From a bacterium (GTDB lineage: Bacteria; Auribacterota; UBA3054), in the NCBI GenBank assembly GCA_017444325.1, contig JAFSWV010000209.1, positions 1 through 6,262 on the forward strand: a stretch of DNA of 6,262 nt, in the 5' to 3' direction. A program made the translations under genes and the position numbers. This document shows, one piece after another, positions 6,194 to 6,262 of this stretch (positions are counted from its first letter, which is position 1; each line of letters begins with the position of its first letter). The notes beneath the pieces were generated by a model. It ran no database searches. It saw only the letters and a program-made list of their open reading frames with translations, and had not been told where the DNA came from.

Positions 6194-6262
6194 GCCTGCT
6201 TAAGCAACTCTTCGGCGATCTCTTTCAGGGCGCGGAAGTCGGTCTTGCCGGTGCCCTGCAGC
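6190..6262 (-). CDS. C-terminal end of a probable AMP-forming acyl-CoA/acyl-ACP ligase (runs off right edge)
   Basis: The last 24 codons of a minus-strand gene are open from the window edge to TAA at 6192-6190. They read LQGTGKTDFRALKEIA followed by EELLKQA. The pattern GTGKTDFRALK matches the C-terminal catalytic-lysine motif (A10 type, ..GK.D...L) of the adenylate-forming AMP-binding superfamily. The lysine in TGKTD would act in the adenylation step. The LGTGK-TD-like form recalls acyl-ACP synthetase/2-acylglycerophosphoethanolamine acyltransferase (Aas-like) and fatty acyl ligases more than amino-acid-activating domains, but with only 24 residues the subfamily is a guess. Its stop overlaps that of the convergent MFS-HEAT gene, and no terminator is evident between them. 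Confidence 0.7.
   Translation of the reverse strand, partial: LQGTGKTDFRALKEIAEELLKQA

Noticed and set aside
6189..6204. Rho-independent terminator at the convergent gene ends
   Set aside because: The CTTAAG-CCTG-CTTAAG hairpin is only 6 bp and AT-rich in the middle, and no T-tract follows on either strand.

Overview
The window is bacterial, about 52-55% GC by eye, with tightly packed genes and sigma70-type TATAAT promoters. I cannot fix the phylum. An MFS-HEAT fusion transporter and a PrmA-GNAT fusion suggest an uncultured, non-model lineage, but this is only an impression.

Left side (1-3593, all minus strand, so read right to left): a compact operon that starts at a TATAAT promoter next to 3593. 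The order is ribulose-phosphate 3-epimerase (rpe), an alpha-D-phosphohexomutase with phosphoglucomutase-type motifs, a fusion of ribosomal protein L11 methyltransferase (PrmA) to a GNAT acetyltransferase, and the start of a small DUF2752-type membrane protein that runs off the left edge. Junctions are 1 nt apart (rpe/mutase), a 1-nt TGATG overlap (mutase/prmA), and a 22-nt overlap (prmA/DUF2752), so co-transcription and translational coupling are likely. The first two genes are sugar-phosphate housekeeping enzymes. The third modifies the ribosome. There is no obvious single pathway.

Middle (3594-3703): a 110-nt divergent intergenic region with two back-to-back promoters. The rpe -10 lies so close to the ATG that the transcript may be leaderless. 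The rightward gene has an extended -10 (TGTTATAAT). A short stretch between them resembles a decayed 5' half of a tRNA.

Right side (3704-6262): one large plus-strand gene encodes an 829-residue protein with a 12-TM MFS transporter, about five HEAT-like repeats, and a C-terminal region of about 180 residues that I do not recognise. It converges with the 3' end of a minus-strand gene whose last 24 codons look like the C-terminus of an AMP-forming acyl-CoA/acyl-ACP ligase. The two stop codons overlap inside a CTTAAG palindrome.

The most unusual items are the two domain fusions (PrmA-GNAT and MFS-HEAT-unknown). No mobile element, CRISPR array or complete RNA gene was seen, and there is no gene-free stretch longer than 110 nt.
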